Source: a virus
Virus record (IMG/VR): IMGVR_UViG_3300049893_000934
Coordinates: 1-43,580 of that record
Length of the DNA stretch: 43,580 nucleotides
Direction: 5' to 3' (one strand)
A program made the translations under genes and the position numbers. Positions 26,174-34,488 of this stretch are shown piece after piece. Below the pieces are notes generated by a model. The model was given only the letters and a program-made list of their open reading frames with translations, was not told where the DNA came from and ran no database searches. Each line of letters begins with the position of its first letter. Within the stretch, counting starts at the first letter, position 1.

Positions 26174-26467
26174 CTAGGACTTATGAGGAGTGAACCGACC
26201 TAATGAGATAGCAGTCATGCAATCATCACAAAAGGTAATTACCTTTAGATTATCCTCACTTGGAACAAATTCTGGGTGCTTGGTGTAGTCGTGCGGTGCT
26301 ATTGCCATTTTGTGGCGAAACACCATCTTATCCTCGTTAAATACGTTTTCAACAGGTGGAGGGATTTTAGTAATTAGGGGTGGTATTTTCTGTTCTCGCA
26401 TCGCATTACCAGCAACCCAAGTAACCTTATTGCGAACACAAAGTTTGTTGTAGCAGAATTCTTTCAT
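26174..26467 (-). CDS. small Cys-containing hypothetical protein
   Basis: 97 aa, overlapping the UvrD-like gene by 4 bases. Cysteines occur as C-x5-C near the N-terminus (FCYNKLCVRNK) and CDDC near residue 80, which could form a zinc site. The middle is Pro-rich (KIPPLITKIPPP). No family recognised. Possibly a partner of the neighbouring helicase. Confidence 0.65.
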   Translation of the reverse strand: MKEFCYNKLCVRNKVTWVAGNAMREQKIPPLITKIPPPVENVFNEDKMVFRHKMAIAPHDYTKHPEFVPSEDNLKVITFCDDCMTAISLGRFTPHKS

Positions 26468-27978
26468 ATTTCGTAAAACATTGAGGTTTTAGGCTGAACC
26501 AATACCAACCTCTCCTTTGCACGAGTAACTGCTACATACCATACACGATGCTCTGCGTCTGGGTTATCGTGGAACTCCGTCCAAGTGCGTTGTGCCATGT
26601 CAGTAAGAAGCAGTACATTCTCTGCCTCACCGCCCTTAACACCATGAATCGTAGAGATCTTAATACGTGGCTCTTTAAGCATCTTCTCACCGGAGCGCAA
26701 AGCTGCAAGAAAATACTCACGTTCAATCTCAGGAATTCGGTCGAGCGCTTCATGCCAGATCTTATCTGTAAGAAGGCCAAATTCGTTCTTGAGTTCATCC
26801 AAGGTAACTTGCCGATTTTCCACTTCTCGTTCGAGTTTAGTCTTTCCACCGTGTGCCACGCCAACCTTCGACGTCATCATGTCGTAGACACGTAAAGCCC
26901 GTGTTACTGAAATAGCACTACCTTTCCGTAAGTCTTCCCACGCAACTATTGCTTCAACTGCAGCACCTTTAATCGGAGATCCAATTGTGGACTCAAATAG
27001 GAATCCAGCAGTTAGACAATGGTTGTTAAGTGCATTTAACAGGAAAACGTTTCTAGCAAGTAATAACCACGTTCCTTTCGACAAGTCAACTTGTGAAATG
27101 TCACTAATGTAGTCAACGCAGCCGGCACCAGATCTAGGATTCCACTTCTTCTCAACTCGATTACCAATACGAGAAGCAATGGTATTAGCTACACCTTGAA
27201 CAACCTTAGGAACACGGTAACTTTGCTCAAGAACAACTCGCTCACCAGGCAGGGTTGTAAACTTCTCCACGTCTGCTCCGGCCCACGTAAAAATTGCCTG
27301 ATCATCATCGCCTGCAATGAACACCCGCTCTGCACTCTCCGCTAAGCAAGTTACCATCTCCCATTGAATTGTGGATAGGTCTTGTGCCTCATCGACAATC
27401 AAGTGCTCCAGCCCTGTTTGTGGTCGTTCTGCACAGAACTTCGTAATCATGTCGATGAAGTCAATCTTGTCGTTAGCCTTTTTATAGGCCGAAATCGTTT
27501 TCGACAATTGATCCAGTTCATAGAACCGAATATCCTCATCTGGGAACTGCTCCCAATAGTCACGTAACGGCATTCTCCTTGATCGTGCCATCATATCCAT
27601 GAACAACAGGCGATCACCACGACTTGCACCCGCAATAGTGCCATCATCGTTTAGCCCCTTTGCTGATATGAAGATTCCAAGGTGATTAGCGATGGCGATA
27701 TAGTCCCTGATCCCCATTACTTCAGCTCGATTTACGTTAAGCTGTTGGAACGCTAGTGAGTGGAGAGTTCGGAAGAGAGGTAGATCCAAGGGGGTAAGTG
27801 CAAACTTCTCCATAGCTCGCGTCTTAGCTTCACTTGCTGCTTTCTTAGTGAAAGTAACGAAACAGATTTTCTTTGAATCGTATCCTTCACCAAGCAACCC
27901 ATCTACAATAGATAGGAGACTTGTGGTTTTACCAGTACCTGGTGGCCCGAATATGAGTGTAGTGTTATCAGTTTTCAT
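26464..27978 (-). CDS. UvrD/Rep-family superfamily 1 helicase
   Basis: 504 aa. Walker A GPPGTGKT (11-18), motif II LIVDEAQDLS, motif III GDDDQAIFTWAGA, motif IV-like LEQSYRVP, motif V ISTIHGVKGGEAENV and motif VI VAVTRAKERLVLV are all present and in order. This is a 3'-5' DNA helicase. In the absence of a DnaB or T7 gp4-type helicase it is a candidate for the replicative helicase. It overlaps the primase start by one base (TGATG-type junction). Confidence 0.93.
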   Translation of the reverse strand: MKTDNTTLIFGPPGTGKTTSLLSIVDGLLGEGYDSKKICFVTFTKKAASEAKTRAMEKFALTPLDLPLFRTLHSLAFQQLNVNRAEVMGIRDYIAIANHLGIFISAKGLNDDGTIAGASRGDRLLFMDMMARSRRMPLRDYWEQFPDEDIRFYELDQLSKTISAYKKANDKIDFIDMITKFCAERPQTGLEHLIVDEAQDLSTIQWEMVTCLAESAERVFIAGDDDQAIFTWAGADVEKFTTLPGERVVLEQSYRVPKVVQGVANTIASRIGNRVEKKWNPRSGAGCVDYISDISQVDLSKGTWLLLARNVFLLNALNNHCLTAGFLFESTIGSPIKGAAVEAIVAWEDLRKGSAISVTRALRVYDMMTSKVGVAHGGKTKLEREVENRQVTLDELKNEFGLLTDKIWHEALDRIPEIEREYFLAALRSGEKMLKEPRIKISTIHGVKGGEAENVLLLTDMAQRTWTEFHDNPDAEHRVWYVAVTRAKERLVLVQPKTSMFYEI

Positions 27979-29519
27979 CAGAACGGATTTGTGCGCTTTA
28001 TGGTTTCTGGGACTGTTGGTTCGGAGTGGTCAAAATGGAGTTGTTTTATCGGGACTGCGTAGCAGTTCACCCCGTTTAGCTTGATCTTAAAGAATTTCTT
28101 TTCGCAACCCCAATCCCGTAGGTGGGATGCAATACGGTTTAACTTCAATTCACGAAACTTCATACGTTCTAAGAACGCTACGAAATCTCGCATTCTAAAG
28201 TAAACGTAACCCATGTCCCTGTCAGTAAACGGCTTTCCTAACAGGATTTCATCTTGGCTTTTTGCTTGAACACGGGATGTGCAAAACTCGTTAAGGTAGC
28301 CACGTAGTAATCCTCGGGGTGTAGCTTCTTCTGGAATCTCGATGATTGTTACATCGGTCATCAGCTTCGAGATAACTTCTGACCAGACTTCCGCTTTAAC
28401 TAGAGGTGGGACAACATTGCAATCATCCATTACTCTTCGCTGGTAGCCATAAACCTTTTGCAATTCGTCTGTGGACAGGGCTACTCGTCCACCACCTTCT
28501 ACATCGACAAACCAGATTGGGGGTTCTGCATCAACTTTGCATAAGGTGCCGTATTTTGGCATTCCAACACCACTTACCCCAATACCATACTTGCAAGCAC
28601 GGCATTTATTTACGTTGCAGTGGTTTACAATTGGCTGCTGTTTACAGGTGTAAGTATACCCCTTTGCTTTGTTAAGCGATTTGATAACGCCTTGAACTTC
28701 AGATGGTGTCAACGGGGGATCCATGAACTTCTTGTTGTAATCATGGAGCAAGTTCTGCCAAGTATCTGGGTTAACTTTTTGGGCATAAACACCCATGTTA
28801 AACAACCCGTTGTTCCTCGTGCCCAATGGGAAACCCTTAGATGCCAGGTGATTAAGGCATGGAGGACCTTCTGGTAAAGCTGAAACTGAAAGATCGTCGC
28901 TAAACTTAGTAGCCGCTAATTGCTCAGGATCTATCATCCGAGCAAATGCGTATCTTGGAAACTTGTCTACTGGAATGGGTTTGTTCTCTTCATCGATGCC
29001 AAATCGTTGTGTCTTAGCAGCATCGAAATATGGCATATTTATCCACTGCCCAATATCTCCTCGTTCTGCAAGGATTGTATGCTGCTTTGGAAAAATCTCA
29101 CTACCACCGAACCCGAGCTTTGCTGCCATCTCCCTTAACTTCTGTTGCGCAACCTTGGCTGAAATCCAATCAGACAGGAACAAGTAAAGGTGCAATCCGC
29201 CTGACTTCGTTCTACAGGGAACTAGAGGAAACTTCTCCTCATGGATTTGTCTGACAACCGCCGCAATATCCAACTCGTAATCGTCAATATCGATTGCAGC
29301 AAACTTTACCTTGCTTTGATCCGTAATTGGAATAACCCCAAGTCCTTGTATTCCCTTGAGGTGATCATGCCAAAGTTCAATTGTTACGTTGCCAGCTAAC
29401 GAATAGGCTTCTCCTAATGCCTTTCCTCGTTCGTCAACTTCGCCTGTAAGCCTGTAGGTTCCGTAATTTTTATGCCAGCCTTCGAAAAGACGGGCAAACT
29501 CTTCTGCTTGTGGGTGCAT
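27978..29519 (-). CDS. archaeo-eukaryotic-type primase (TOTE-system primase family)
   Basis: 513 aa. The N-terminal domain (about 1-200) has the AEP catalytic D-x-D (AAIDIDDY, Asp77/Asp79) and SGGLHLYLF with His110, then a further conserved ILAERGDIGQWINMPYF segment. The middle has a PriCT-like region (NNGLFNMGVYAQKVNP) and a Cys/His cluster ending in CRACKYGIG. The family is related to the primase of TOTE conflict systems and is common in phages. It would make primers for the phage polymerase and may also be a primase-polymerase. Downstream are two helicase genes. Confidence 0.85.
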   Translation of the reverse strand: MHPQAEEFARLFEGWHKNYGTYRLTGEVDERGKALGEAYSLAGNVTIELWHDHLKGIQGLGVIPITDQSKVKFAAIDIDDYELDIAAVVRQIHEEKFPLVPCRTKSGGLHLYLFLSDWISAKVAQQKLREMAAKLGFGGSEIFPKQHTILAERGDIGQWINMPYFDAAKTQRFGIDEENKPIPVDKFPRYAFARMIDPEQLAATKFSDDLSVSALPEGPPCLNHLASKGFPLGTRNNGLFNMGVYAQKVNPDTWQNLLHDYNKKFMDPPLTPSEVQGVIKSLNKAKGYTYTCKQQPIVNHCNVNKCRACKYGIGVSGVGMPKYGTLCKVDAEPPIWFVDVEGGGRVALSTDELQKVYGYQRRVMDDCNVVPPLVKAEVWSEVISKLMTDVTIIEIPEEATPRGLLRGYLNEFCTSRVQAKSQDEILLGKPFTDRDMGYVYFRMRDFVAFLERMKFRELKLNRIASHLRDWGCEKKFFKIKLNGVNCYAVPIKQLHFDHSEPTVPETIKRTNPF

Positions 29520-29594
29520 GTGAGTAAGTTCTGCATAAAAGGAAGCTGTCTCTCCAGCCTGTCACTCCACTTAACGGCAGGTGTCGCCGCCACA

Positions 29595-30374
29595 TCACAT
29601 GGGCACGTCTTCGGTAGGAGTGCCAAGCTGCGGACGATTGCCAGAGACAATCTTCTTCGCAACCGAGGCTGCATCTGCGATCAAGTTCGCATCAACGACT
29701 CGACCCGCACCTTCGATATGCCAGCCAAACCAACTTCCATTAGCGTTGGATTCAGCAGCGGTAGTAATCGCATACTTGTGACTGAACATGGGAAGGGGGC
29801 GACCATCCTGCTTGATGGCCATCATCATGTTCAACCATTGACGCGCCTTCTTGAGCTGCGTAGAAACCATTGAGAGGATCGCAGGTTCCCAAGTTCCATT
29901 GAAGTAATACTTCAGGAAGAACACGCCGGTAGTAACAATCTGGTTGCCGTTAGGCAAGATGTCCTGATTGCGTTCATTGCGTGTGCACTCGTTGATGATT
30001 GCTGGGTTCGAATGCGAACGGATAAAGCCACCGCCACCCATTCCATCCCCACGCACCTTCCACTCGTTGTAGGTTTTCTCGTAAGCGCAGGGAACCACAA
30101 TCAGTGGTTCAGATCCGGGCGCATACAAGTGAGCACGAGTGACAGTGTTGAAGATACTACCTTCTTCCACACCCTCGATCTTCTTGGTTTCGTAGTCCTT
30201 GTGGGATTTCTTCAACTCGGGAGAACCACTCTGGACAATGGCCAGGAATGGTATTCCTAAGTCTTCGGTTGTTGTCTTTTCAAATCCAGTAGTCCCATAT
30301 TGAGACCAGTCGATCTGAGGTTGCGTATCTTCAGCAGGCGCTACGCGATTGCCTTTTGTTTGTTTTGTGCTCAT
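29595..30374 (-). CDS. conserved replication-region protein, possible ssDNA-binding
   Basis: 259 aa, in the replication operon between primase and a coiled-coil protein. It contains SGSPELKKSHKDYE, FNTVTRAHLY and AMFSHKYAITTAAES-like features (here PMFSHKYAITTAAE) followed by a GSWFGWHIEG stretch. I have seen this pattern in phage proteins annotated as unknown or as ssDNA-binding, but I cannot prove an OB fold. The end is short and mildly acidic (GTPTEDVPM). Role as single-strand binding/annealing protein is inferred from neighbours. Confidence 0.6.
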   Translation of the reverse strand: MSTKQTKGNRVAPAEDTQPQIDWSQYGTTGFEKTTTEDLGIPFLAIVQSGSPELKKSHKDYETKKIEGVEEGSIFNTVTRAHLYAPGSEPLIVVPCAYEKTYNEWKVRGDGMGGGGFIRSHSNPAIINECTRNERNQDILPNGNQIVTTGVFFLKYYFNGTWEPAILSMVSTQLKKARQWLNMMMAIKQDGRPLPMFSHKYAITTAAESNANGSWFGWHIEGAGRVVDANLIADAASVAKKIVSGNRPQLGTPTEDVPM

Positions 30375-30386
30375 ACGGTTGGTTGT

Positions 30387-30908
30387 TTACTTCACTTTGG
30401 TTTTGTTGCCCACGTAGACCCCAAAAAGATCACGTGGAATCGGTTCTCCGCTTTCGATCTGTTCCTTCACAAACGCTTTAAGGGTGGAGTGATGAACAGA
30501 CTGCGTCATTGAAAATTGTTCGTAACCAGCTTCTTGCAGTTTCTCCAAAACTCGTTTTGCTTCTTGATATTCTCCGCGAGAGAAAGCTGCCCCCACTTCA
30601 CATTTCACAATCCCAGAATGCCCATGTTCATCCAACCACTGGTAAGCTTGCTCTGTTTTCTCATCCGGAATCTTGGCTGAGTAGTAGGGGGTTACCGTGA
30701 TTTTGGTTCCGTCAGCAAGTTTGAGCTCAGTCAAACCACACCCAAGCAAGGTGTCTGGAATCAAGTTCTCAGAGATCTGCTTATGCTTTTCTTTGAGAGA
30801 AGACAGTTTCTTTTCTGCTTCTTCAATCTCTCGTTCAAGAGAGACTTGTTGAGTTGCTAGCGATGACAACTGTGTTAGCGTCATCTCAGGAGGTAGTGGA
30901 TCATTCAT
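30387..30908 (-). CDS. conserved coiled-coil phage protein
   Basis: 173 aa. The N-terminus (about 15-50) is a heptad-rich coiled coil (QVSLEREIEEAEKKLSSLKE). The C-terminus has SVHHSTLKAFVKEQIESG and DLFGVYVGNKTKVK, a pattern conserved in podovirus replication modules, function unknown to me. It starts 9 nt after the -10 box of the promoter at 30918-30946, supporting the ATG at 30908 and a near-leaderless transcript. The next gene follows after 12 nt. Confidence 0.7.
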   Translation of the reverse strand: MNDPLPPEMTLTQLSSLATQQVSLEREIEEAEKKLSSLKEKHKQISENLIPDTLLGCGLTELKLADGTKITVTPYYSAKIPDEKTEQAYQWLDEHGHSGIVKCEVGAAFSRGEYQEAKRVLEKLQEAGYEQFSMTQSVHHSTLKAFVKEQIESGEPIPRDLFGVYVGNKTKVK

Positions 30909-30917
30909 AGTGAAGTT

Positions 30918-30946
30918 ATTCTAGTGCTATGTCTTATGCAAGTAAA
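30918..30946 (-). promoter_or_regulatory. promoter TTTACT-17-TAGAAT
   Basis: Minus-strand TTTACT (30946-30941) and TAGAAT (30923-30918) with 17-nt spacer, preceded by ATCCAG as at 2191 and 5738. It lies at the 3' end of the VRR-NUC gene and drives the gene starting at 30908 with a predicted leader of two or three bases. Confidence 0.7.
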
Positions 30947-31302
30947 CTGGATTGGAAATCTTTTTTCTTTACCTGGATCAGCGGTAATTCATCGATTGCA
31001 AGATATTTACCTGATTGCACAATGGCGAATGGAAAGCGGTAAACTTCAACAATGTCAGCATCCAAGGCAACTACAAACACTTTACCTCCGCACAGAGTTC
31101 TTCTCATTCCCCAAGCGTATTGTTCTTTTTCAAGCTTTACCTGGCCATTTCTCACAATCTTCGTCTCTATCCACACATCACCCGTTTGCTTTGAGCAGTA
31201 GCTAATATCAGGGATTCCTGCCCCGATAGTATTTTCTATCCTGACCACATGACCAGGAAGCTTGGTTCGTAACCACGCTGAGAATGCCTGTTCTTCTTTC
31301 AT
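30934..31302 (-). CDS. VRR-NUC-type PD-(D/E)XK endonuclease
   Basis: 122 aa, usual size for stand-alone VRR-NUC nucleases. The motif set is E (E3/E4 in EEQAFSAWL), GIPDI (Asp in the metal site), then WIETK (E-x-K) and the LEKEQYAWG segment that follows it in this family. Phage members cut DNA structures such as branches or flaps. It lies next to the polymerase, overlapping it by 4 bases, suggesting a job in replication or host DNA breakdown. Confidence 0.8.
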   Translation of the reverse strand: MKEEQAFSAWLRTKLPGHVVRIENTIGAGIPDISYCSKQTGDVWIETKIVRNGQVKLEKEQYAWGMRRTLCGGKVFVVALDADIVEVYRFPFAIVQSGKYLAIDELPLIQVKKKDFQSSLLA

Positions 31303-33191
31303 TTCCAGTGTTCTCCGTAAGATAGATCCGCACGGATAGGAACTTCCATTTTAACGCAGTTTTCTGCCATTACCTGAATCTTTTTTGCCTCATCCTCTGA
31401 TTGGCAGCCGTAATTAAGTTCATCGTGAACTACCATGTAAGGAATCTTACCAGTCTCCTTATGGACAAGCAGCATCGCAGCTTTGGTCATGTCAGCCGCA
31501 GATCCTTGAATCAAGGAGTTCAGGGACTTGTGGGTATGTGCACGTTGTAAGCGCAGCCCCTTCCACTTCTCTTGAGCGTCTGCCAATTTGCGTGGCCGAG
31601 TATCCTTACCTTGTTCCTTAAGTTGAAATGAGTTAGCCGGTTCCCACCAGTTGAAGTGCCGCCGCCGCCCACAGATGGTTCTGATGTAACCCCGTGATTG
31701 GGCTAGTTGCGCACATCGATCAGAGATCTCCCTAACGAATGGGACAGAACGATCAAACTCAGCTAGTTTCGCTTTCGCGGCATCTTCCGAAATACCGAGT
31801 TTAACTGCGAGTTTCTTGGCACCCATTCCATAACAGCGACCAAGCGTAATGTCTTTCGATTCTCGTCTGGAGATGGATGCACTATCCGCAAGGAATTGGT
31901 AAATGTCCATTTTGGGGTTGTCGCGATAGGCCATCCTGGTAAGGTCTGCTCCGATGAACTTGCATAGATAGGCGAAATGAACGAGGAGGCGAGGTTCTTG
32001 CTGAGAGTAGTCAAGTTTACCCCATTTACCGTGACCTTCATGTGGTATAAATAGTCTCCTTACTAGGTGAGCATAATCGCTTCTAGATGGGACTTGTTGA
32101 GGGTTGGGGTTTGCCGCTGCCATCCTACCGGTTCGTGCGCCACCGTCATCCGCTTTGAGTTGCTTCCACTGTGGATGAATCTTCCCAGAGATCTGATTTC
32201 CGAATATCCACTCATCGACAAAAGTATCACGTAGACGATTAAGCTCTCTGAGCGCACTGACTTTCTTGAGAAGTGGGTGGTCGTGTTCATCAAGCCAATC
32301 ACCCTCGAATGAGGGATTCCCCTTAGGTGTGCGGGGATATAGTATCTTGAGTCGATCACAAATAGAAGCAAGCATAGTGCTACTCCAGGGATCAATACGA
32401 CACTGATGTTCTTTCCAGATTTCATACCGAATGTCTTCTTCCTTGCTCTTTAGCTCCCTGCTCAATTTGCTTGCCTCTTCAAGGTCCATCTGGATGCCTT
32501 GTTGCCGCATTAGCCATAGCAATCTGGTTAGCGGGAGTTCGATATTCAGGATCTCTTCAAGTCCCTGGGCTTCGATTTCCTTTTGTTGTGCCTGCCAGAT
32601 CTTGATCGGAGCAAGCGCATCGAACTCTGCGTAAGGTCCGACATACTTGGAATGCATTTGCCATAACCCGCTTTTCGGATGACAACCATATTCCGCGGCT
32701 GCAGACTTAAGTAAAGTTTCGTCTTTCGATGTAGACAAGTAACGTCGACATAAGCTGTCCAGGTTGTATGTTTCCTGCTCCTCATCAATCAACGCTTCTA
32801 CCACTTGAATGTCGATCAAGTCCCCTGGAAGCATTATGTCTTTCGTGGACAACCACTCCAACTCATACTGCAAGTTAGCACCTACGTAAGTGCGTGGTTT
32901 ATTCAATGTATCCTGTAGGAAGGACACGACATTATCTTCTGGGAGGTTTCCACCATCAGCATGACGGAAGGGAAAATACCAGGACTTGTCTAATGTAGAC
33001 AGAGAGACACCAACTACGTAACCATCGTTCCGTATCCCGCCAGGTCCTTTACTCTCAAGGTTCGGGTCTTTGGTTTCAAGATCGACTCCCAACACCTTTT
33101 CACCCGAAAGGTTCGGGAAGTCTGTAGGAGGTAGCCAGCTGGATTCTGGCATAAAGAGCCCCCGCATTGCCATTAGGGGTTTTGTCTTCAT
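31299..33191 (-). CDS. family A DNA polymerase with 3'-5' exonuclease
   Basis: 630 aa, typical for phage PolA without a 5' nuclease domain. The exonuclease begins with VLGVDLETKDPN (DxE). Polymerase motif A is DYSQQEPRLLVH, motif B RRESKDITLGRCYGMG, motif C VVHDELNY. At the position of E. coli Phe762 the residue is Leu (K-D-I-T-L-G). This gene is the replicative polymerase. It overlaps the thymidylate-synthase homologue by 4 bases and the nuclease by 4 bases. Confidence 0.95.
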   Translation of the reverse strand: MKTKPLMAMRGLFMPESSWLPPTDFPNLSGEKVLGVDLETKDPNLESKGPGGIRNDGYVVGVSLSTLDKSWYFPFRHADGGNLPEDNVVSFLQDTLNKPRTYVGANLQYELEWLSTKDIMLPGDLIDIQVVEALIDEEQETYNLDSLCRRYLSTSKDETLLKSAAAEYGCHPKSGLWQMHSKYVGPYAEFDALAPIKIWQAQQKEIEAQGLEEILNIELPLTRLLWLMRQQGIQMDLEEASKLSRELKSKEEDIRYEIWKEHQCRIDPWSSTMLASICDRLKILYPRTPKGNPSFEGDWLDEHDHPLLKKVSALRELNRLRDTFVDEWIFGNQISGKIHPQWKQLKADDGGARTGRMAAANPNPQQVPSRSDYAHLVRRLFIPHEGHGKWGKLDYSQQEPRLLVHFAYLCKFIGADLTRMAYRDNPKMDIYQFLADSASISRRESKDITLGRCYGMGAKKLAVKLGISEDAAKAKLAEFDRSVPFVREISDRCAQLAQSRGYIRTICGRRRHFNWWEPANSFQLKEQGKDTRPRKLADAQEKWKGLRLQRAHTHKSLNSLIQGSAADMTKAAMLLVHKETGKIPYMVVHDELNYGCQSEDEAKKIQVMAENCVKMEVPIRADLSYGEHWK

Positions 33192-33955
33192 GGTATGTCA
33201 AGGAAATTTCTAGGGTGATCCCTATTGAACTTTAGGTAATCCCTTAGTTCATCGGGGTGTTTTAGGTCATATAAACCCATGTCTTTATATTGCTCGATGA
33301 CTATGGGTGCCTCAAGAAACTCATGCACCTTCACAAGATCTGTTAAGTAGATATGCGATGAGGCGAAGTTAAGATGCAGCATTCCTGGAAGCAACCCACG
33401 CCCCAATCGCAACCTAACAAACTGCGTCATCATTGAGAATGAGAAGATGTCGTAAGGAAGCCCAAGCCAGGTATCCGAACTTCGCATGTTCACAACAGTG
33501 TGGATGTAATTCTCACGCACAAGGAACTGCATCGAGATTGTGCAAGGAATATCCTTACTGGCCATTGGATTGCGTTCCCAAAACGTCATTACTGCTTGAC
33601 GAGAACGCAAGTCCTTTTTCAGGACATGCACAACGTGATCGACTTGCTTTACGAACTTAGGCCCGTAAGCCCCTGACAATGTTTTTCCGTCATCAGAGTA
33701 TTCACGCATTCGAGCACACCATGGTTCGATGTCCTTTAACTTGTTGCTCCCCGTAATCATCCAGTAAGCCTCAGCAAACAGGAGAGCGTAACTGACCTTT
33801 CTGTGCACCAGCGTAATAGCTGGATACTCCATGTCGAGGGACAGGGACTTATGGAGCAATTCACGGGTTGTCTTGCCCCGGATGTTAACCTCAGTCCCAC
33901 CGTAGGTTACCCCATGCAGGTGATCTCGCCAAAGATGGCAGTTTGTTAGTTTCAT
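33188..33955 (-). CDS. thymidylate synthase superfamily, predicted dCMP hydroxymethylase
   Basis: 255 aa, similar in length to T4 gp42 (about 246) and ThyA (264). Catalytic residues align by spacing with E. coli ThyA: Glu62 (E58), Cys138 in IPCT (C146), Arg158 and Asp161 in MRSSDTWLGLP (R166, D169), His201 and Tyr203 (H207, Y209). The base-recognising Asn177 of ThyA is replaced by Asp169 (LPYDIFSF). Asp there is the signature of dCMP-specific enzymes such as T4 dCMP hydroxymethylase, and Asn-to-Asp mutants of thymidylate synthase switch to dCMP. It sits between a nucleotide kinase and the polymerase. A dCMP or hydroxymethyl-dCMP product is inferred. Methylation versus hydroxymethylation cannot be decided from sequence. 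Confidence 0.8.
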   Translation of the reverse strand: MKLTNCHLWRDHLHGVTYGGTEVNIRGKTTRELLHKSLSLDMEYPAITLVHRKVSYALLFAEAYWMITGSNKLKDIEPWCARMREYSDDGKTLSGAYGPKFVKQVDHVVHVLKKDLRSRQAVMTFWERNPMASKDIPCTISMQFLVRENYIHTVVNMRSSDTWLGLPYDIFSFSMMTQFVRLRLGRGLLPGMLHLNFASSHIYLTDLVKVHEFLEAPIVIEQYKDMGLYDLKHPDELRDYLKFNRDHPRNFLDIP

Positions 33956-34488
33956 ACTAGTGACGCTGCGAATTTAGAAAGTTCCGCTCCCTGTTCGTCC
34001 ATGTTATAGGTTACGATTTTGTTAGCAGGAGAACGACCAAGCGCTTCAAACAGCCTATCGTAACCTAGCACGATTTTATCGTAATCGAGTAGGGAATACT
34101 TCTGGTGGTCGTGTTCTTCCTTCACATGCCGTTCGCGTGAGCTTAGACACTTGGCATAGATGTAAGTTACATCAACATCCTTGAGTAGTTCTTGGAATGA
34201 TTGATGCCTGAAGTTTGCAAGCCTCTCGACAGGCCCAATTGCTTGGCCGTAGACAAGCTCAGACAACCAGCCACGATCAAGCACCACTCGGAGGTTAAGG
34301 TGTTCGGTTACCCAAACCATGTTTTTCAGCACGCTATAGTGGTAGTCGTGCATTGCTCCCGCCTGAACAAGGTTTTCAGTCTTGTCGAAGTGGAAGTAAA
34401 CAGCTGGGCGAAATTGCTGTGCTAGAAACTTTGCAAGACACGTCTTGCCAGTGTTATCTGCACCTTCGATGATAAAGATCTTACTCAT
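33952..34488 (-). CDS. deoxynucleoside monophosphate kinase (P-loop)
   Basis: 178 aa. P-loop GADNTGKT (residues 9-16), the LID/DRGWLSELVYGQ segment (DR-x-W motif typical of thymidylate kinase-like and deoxynucleoside kinase-like phage enzymes) and a later Arg-rich loop (LSSRERHVKEEHDHQKYS, key Arg). It overlaps the hydroxymethylase gene by 4 bases and the NTP pyrophosphatase by 8 bases. It would phosphorylate the modified nucleotide (or dTMP/dGMP/dCMP) toward the triphosphate, like T4 gp1. The precise substrate is not readable. Confidence 0.8.
   Translation of the reverse strand: MSKIFIIEGADNTGKTCLAKFLAQQFRPAVYFHFDKTENLVQAGAMHDYHYSVLKNMVWVTEHLNLRVVLDRGWLSELVYGQAIGPVERLANFRHQSFQELLKDVDVTYIYAKCLSSRERHVKEEHDHQKYSLLDYDKIVLGYDRLFEALGRSPANKIVTYNMDEQGAELSKFAASLV

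Noticed and set aside
29414-29674. 86-aa minus-strand frame at the primase start
   Set aside because: Overlaps the start of the primase and the end of the 259-aa gene in a third frame; basic composition typical of a shadow.
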